From NCBI RefSeq assembly GCF_050589685.1, contig NZ_JBNGOS010000004.1:184121-248120 (forward strand): DNA of 64,000 bases, read 5' to 3'. The notes under the pieces were generated by a model. It saw nothing but the letters and a program-made list of their open reading frames with translations. It searched no databases and was not told the DNA's origin. The stretch's first letter is position 1, and every line of letters begins with the position of its first letter. The position numbers and the translations under genes are program-made. This DNA is from Saccharicrinis sp050589685 (GTDB lineage: Bacteria; Bacteroidota; Bacteroidia; Bacteroidales; Marinilabiliaceae). Positions 60,728 through 64,000 of this stretch are shown piece after piece.

Positions 60728-62934
60728 AGCTTTACGATGTTTCTTTCGAATTCCAGGTTGTTGTATTTAATTTTTAACAGATACTGACCAGTCGTCATAT
60801 CGGAAATACTGCCTTGGGCAGGAGAGAAGGTGGAGATAGGAATAGATAATTCTTTCACCATAACTGCATTATCATTATAAAACGCTATTTCAATATACCC
60901 ATCGACATCTTCTCCCATCCTGAAATTGATTACATCGGTTACCGGATTTGGATATATATCTATCTCATTTGAATTATCGCGAACCATGACCTCAAAGGAT
61001 GAAGTGGCATTTTCGCCTCTGGCATCCGACGATGTGACCTCAAATGTTGAAAGGCCGTTTGATTGCGGGGCTATGGTTAGTATATCCCCAGAAACGGAAC
61101 CTGTTACAAAAGAGGAGGAATAACTGATGTCATATTCCAATTCTTCACCGTCTTCATCAAAAAATACTTCTGTAAGATCAATGGTGATAGAATTATTCGG
61201 ATCGCCAATGTATGTGTTTTCAATGGCGGTATTTACAAAAGGAGCATGGTTTTCCAGTATTGTATAATCAAAAACAAATTCGGAAGAAGCCCCAAATTCA
61301 TCTTCAACCAACAAGGAGGCTTGATAAGTTCCTGCATCGGCATATAAACCATTTATTGTGATTTTTACTTCAGAGTCGTTTTCATTAGTTGTTATATTAC
61401 CGGAGGTATCAATTAAACTCCAGGAATAGGAATCTTGATCCGGATCATTTATTGAACAGGTAAACGTTATGTTTTCATGAGCTTTTACCTCAAAACTGTT
61501 TCCACTGGTTGAGGTAATTTCAGGTGGATGGTTTTCATTGGTGGTTGCCAAAACGGATTCGGAATAATCAGAGAACGTGCCCAATACATCATAACCTGCA
61601 ATGCTGAAATAGTAGTTGGATGAATATTCCAGGTTGTAAATTGTATGGCTCATCTGGTCGCCCACATTTTTAAGTCTCACCAATTCAACTGCCGAGGACA
61701 AGGATGAGTTGGTGGAGCTAATATCAGAGTTAGGAAATGGGTTTTTTGAATAATATATTTTGTAACCGGTAGGCTTAACATCTTCGGCATCGCCTGTTAC
61801 GGTCCATGATAAGGTTACATCGTTACCGGAAACGGAAGCAGCAAGGTCCGTAACCACATCAGGTGGAGTGCTGTTTAGTTCCGAAAGTGTACCGGCAGCG
61901 TTAATCAATCCTTCGCCTAACATGCTCTGATAGCTGCTGTTAAAACCATCTACATTAATGGCGCCATAATAAAGCCTTTCTTTTAACATATCTGGAGTAA
62001 ACCCTTGGTCCCCATATTCAGATACAATTAGAGCGGCTACACCCGAAACATGGGGGCAGGCCATTGAGGTTCCTATCAGGTAAGCATATTTGTTGTCGGT
62101 GATGGTACTGGCTATCCAGTTGTCGTAATAATCTTCGGAGCTATCAACTCCGCCGGGTGCTGTAATATCAACCCAGCTTCCATAATTGGAATAGTAGGGC
62201 ATGGTATAATCTGCGGATAAGGCTGCCACAGAAACTACCTGGTCGTACATGGCAGGGTATGAATGGATGGAGGTGCTTTCATTGCCTGAAGCAAAAATAA
62301 CTACACCGCCGTTCATGGGACCTGTTTGTATCCCGTTTTCATCCATACCGGCATACTCAATAAAGTAATCTATGGCATCCTTCATGGATTCAGGAAGGTA
62401 AGTGGCGTCATCGTACCCCCAGCTGTTCTGACAGATTACTGCCCCATTATCCGCGGCATATTTAATGGCTTCTGCAAAGTTCTCGGCACTTGTTTCATTG
62501 CCCATTGCATCGGTCTCAAAAACCTGGCACGACATCAGCCTAACCCCCGGAATACCAGCATCACCTCCTGCAATGCCACAGACACCAATGCTGTTTCCGT
62601 TAACCGCTCCAATAGTGCCAGCAACGTGTGTGCCATGATCACCAGGCTCAATGGTACCATTGTTGTTCACAAAATTATATCCGTAAATATCATCCGTATA
62701 ACCGTTATTGTCATCATCAGAAACTAAGCCTCCATTGTTTTCATCTTCATTAATCCAAATGTTATCCGCTAAGTCTTCATGTGTAATATCAATCCCTCCA
62801 TCAACCACCGCAACTATTACGTCCTGACTTCCCTTTTGCTTGAGCCATGCGTTAAAAAGGTTTATATCGCAACCTTCAATCGCATCGGTTACTGTTCCAT
62901 CGTTGTAATAATGCCATTGATAACTTAAAAAGTA
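60724..62934 (-). CDS. T9SS-targeted S8 subtilase, catalytic and C-terminal part (frameshifted)
   Basis: Extracellular serine protease read in the frame open from 62934 (first Met at 62808 is internal). The catalytic triad is Asp in VAVVDGGIDITHEDL, His in GDHGTHVAGTIGAVNG and Ser in GTSMACPHVSGVAALI. A fibronectin-III-like stretch (PPDVVTDLAASVSGNDVTLSW), two Ig-like or cadherin-like repeats (PPEITSTSGNSFEV, HAPFVNTAIENTYI) and a type A T9SS sorting domain (IDIYPNPVTDVINFRMGED...GQYLLKIKYNNLEF) follow. The signal peptide and prodomain lie in the preceding frame, joined by one missing T (see 62925-63473). The stop overlaps the PorV/PorQ-like start. Full protein ~915 aa. Confidence 0.85.
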   Translation of the reverse strand, partial: YFLSYQWHYYNDGTVTDAIEGCDINLFNAWLKQKGSQDVIVAVVDGGIDITHEDLADNIWINEDENNGGLVSDDDNNGYTDDIYGYNFVNNNGTIEPGDHGTHVAGTIGAVNGNSIGVCGIAGGDAGIPGVRLMSCQVFETDAMGNETSAENFAEAIKYAADNGAVICQNSWGYDDATYLPESMKDAIDYFIEYAGMDENGIQTGPMNGGVVIFASGNESTSIHSYPAMYDQVVSVAALSADYTMPYYSNYGSWVDITAPGGVDSSEDYYDNWIASTITDNKYAYLIGTSMACPHVSGVAALIVSEYGDQGFTPDMLKERLYYGAINVDGFNSSYQSMLGEGLINAAGTLSELNSTPPDVVTDLAASVSGNDVTLSWTVTGDAEDVKPTGYKIYYSKNPFPNSDISSTNSSLSSAVELVRLKNVGDQMSHTIYNLEYSSNYYFSIAGYDVLGTFSDYSESVLATTNENHPPEITSTSGNSFEVKAHENITFTCSINDPDQDSYSWSLIDTSGNITTNENDSEVKITINGLYADAGTYQASLLVEDEFGASSEFVFDYTILENHAPFVNTAIENTYIGDPNNSITIDLTEVFFDEDGEELEYDISYSSSFVTGSVSGDILTIAPQSNGLSTFEVTSSDARGENATSSFEVMVRDNSNEIDIYPNPVTDVINFRMGEDVDGYIEIAFYNDNAVMVKELSIPISTFSPAQGSISDMTTGQYLLKIKYNNLEFERNIVKL

Positions 62935-63473
62935 TCATTAAAAGGATAATCGTTGGTTGATAAAGTGGTGCTTTTCAATGTTTGGGTAATGGGAACAGGA
63001 TCAAATTTCTTGATGCTATATGCCGGGCTGATAATCTTTCTGATAGGTTCTGTAATTTCAACTTCGGTTAAGTTTACAAAATTGTTAAGTACATTAACCA
63101 AAGATACCTGACATGTATCGTAATTGATATCGTACCATAGATGCATTCCATTCTCAATGGTTCGATCTTCATATTTTCCGGAATAAGGAAAAGTCCTTTT
63201 AAAACTTATGGCCCCAATGGCATTTAAAATACTGTCTATATTACTAATCTTTGAGCTTAAGGTCCCTGACTTTAACGAAATGGATAGATCATCTATTCTT
63301 TCTTTATTGAATTTTATGCGTACCATTCCTTCCACAGAGTTCGAAACTTCCGTTTCAGTGTACGCTTCTGTAATTATATTATCTTCCAATATAGATTCAT
63401 CCTGACAAGAAAAGAGAGTCATGATGAAAAGGATAAAGAATATAAAAGGTAATGGATACTTATGTTTAGTCAT
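62925..63473 (-). pseudogene. N-terminal signal and prodomain part of the same S8 subtilase
   Basis: This frame carries the start of the subtilase: a lipobox-like signal (FIFFILFIMTLFSC, Cys ~23), then ~150 residues of a prodomain-type fold (VRIKFNKERIDDLSISL, ISFKRTFPYSGKYED). It runs into TAA after NDYPFNDTF. Adding one T to the T5 run at 62927-62931 joins it to LSYQWHYYNDG in the next frame, which leads straight into the catalytic domain. The break is therefore one base. Whether it is real decay, phase variation or assembly error cannot be told from the window. Confidence 0.75.
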
Positions 63474-64000
63474 CGAAAAAGTCTTATTGGAATGTTTTAC
63501 TCGGCGTAAACTTAATTTTTTTTAGTGGATAGCTATAATAAAGTATGCAAACACCAAGTTTTTATCGGCGAACGCGCACTGAATGCACAATACTTCTTGC
63601 CACTTTCACAACTTTCCCTGGTTATTGTACTATGGTTTGATGTGGGCATGTGGGAACCTATGACCACCGGTGAAATATTAAGAATTATGGTTGACCATGT
63701 TATTTTTTTTATTTTTTCTTCGCATAAAGTATTGACAAGTGTGGATTTAAGCCTTATCTTGTAAGTTCGTGCGAAAAAAGATTAGATATAAGTTTGGTAA
63801 ATCCGAATAAAGAGTCTTTCTTTGCAGCCGCTTTGAAAAACACGGATGGGTTAACGGGCCCGTTTTTCAAGCCTTCCCTTGCGGGTCGCCCTTTAGAAAA
63901 GGCGAGGAGTGGGGGCGGGGCAGGAAGAGGCAAGGTATACTGACATGATGAGTGACGCCAATGGCCGGCGACCGGAAATAGGACCGGTTTTGAAGGGCCG
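63474..64000. other. 527-bp right end with GC-rich edge
   Basis: 63474-63780 is AT-rich with no gene I can support; a TTG frame at 63525-63764 is open but matches nothing. From ~63830 the base composition jumps (GGGCCCG, GGGGGCGGGGC, CGGCGACCGG), unlike the rest of the window. Two readings compete here: a minus-strand partial frame from 64000 to TAA at 63754 (81 codons, Pro-rich then FSKGRPAREG) and a plus-strand start at 63945 (MMSDANGRRPEIGPVLKG). The abrupt change suggests the edge of a mobile element, perhaps an integrative conjugative element, but I cannot confirm it. Confidence 0.35.
63945..64000 (+). CDS. Possible 5' end of a gene cut by the window end (partial)
   Basis: ATG ATG at 63945 opens a frame that runs off the window with MMSDANGRRPEIGPVLKG, in a GC-rich stretch with an AGGAAGAGG 15 bp upstream. 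The codon use fits a foreign GC-rich element more than this genome. Too short to identify. Confidence 0.2.
   Translation, partial: MMSDANGRRPEIGPVLKG

Noticed and set aside
63525..63764. 79-codon frame after the subtilase
   Set aside because: TTG start, no recognised family, poor coding character, in an AT-rich gap.
1..64000. tRNA, rRNA and CRISPR arrays
   Set aside because: No cloverleaf, rRNA stretch or regular direct-repeat array was seen by reading; a covariance-model scan would be needed to exclude a single tRNA.

Overview
The window reads as chromosomal DNA from a member of the Bacteroidota, probably a marine or sediment heterotroph in or near the Bacteroidia/Marinilabiliales. This placement rests on gene families and not on a marker gene. 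The signs are low GC, a subtilase with a type IX secretion (T9SS) C-terminal sorting domain next to a PorV/PorQ-like barrel, a TonB-dependent receptor, GH43 and GH172 glycosidases, DUF1566 lipoproteins, few Shine-Dalgarno sites, and TAnnTTTG-like -7 boxes. I found no rRNA, tRNA or CRISPR array. || Layout. 1-7.0 kb: end of an unknown gene, a GT39-like membrane glycosyltransferase, two paralogous DUF1566 (Lcl-type) lipoproteins each followed by a hairpin terminator, a stretch of gene debris, and a GH172/DUF2961 lipoprotein. 7.3-13.2 kb: glutathione peroxidase, a fused trehalose-6-phosphate synthase/phosphatase divergent from a GH15 glucosidase, a DUF3157-like secreted protein and a 59-residue zinc-ribbon protein. 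13.5-30.5 kb: one long plus-strand operon of a small secreted protein, an intracellular-looking trypsin-like protease, a DUF6603 protein (1155 aa) and three very large proteins of unknown function (1174, 1907 and 619 aa), closed by a strong terminator. 30.6-33.9 kb: a conflict-system-like island with a decayed pentapeptide-repeat gene, a PGDYG-SLATT two-TM protein and two TIR proteins. 34.4-38.6 kb: an Ntn hydrolase, a frameshifted protein with an extracellular contractile injection system (eCIS) cargo-type leader, a GH43 enzyme and a probable YhcG/DUF1016 remnant. 38.7-43.7 kb: a CAAX protease and two tandem TPR-histidine kinases. 44.0-49.7 kb: a TolC / RND pump / adaptor operon. 50.0-53.4 kb: a DFR-like reductase, a ferredoxin-tailed aldo/keto reductase and a DUF4412 protein. 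54.1-59.7 kb: a cysteine synthase-like enzyme convergent with a TonB-dependent receptor, then a GlxA-type regulator divergent from a VOC protein and a membrane protein. 59.8-63.5 kb: a PorV/PorQ-like protein overlapping a frameshifted T9SS-targeted subtilase. The last ~170 bp are GC-rich and unlike the rest. || How it fits together. The most unusual part is 13.5-36.6 kb. A five-to-six-gene module of giant uncharacterised proteins with a protease sits beside TIR/SLATT genes and a protein with an eCIS-cargo N-terminus. No contractile sheath, tube or baseplate gene is visible here, so any link between these parts is inference. The trehalose/GH15 pair suggests osmolyte or storage-sugar metabolism. 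The GH172, GH43, T9SS and TonB genes suggest extracellular polymer use. Three genes (pentapeptide, eCIS-type cargo, subtilase) have broken frames; two of the breaks are single missing bases in T runs and could be assembly errors.
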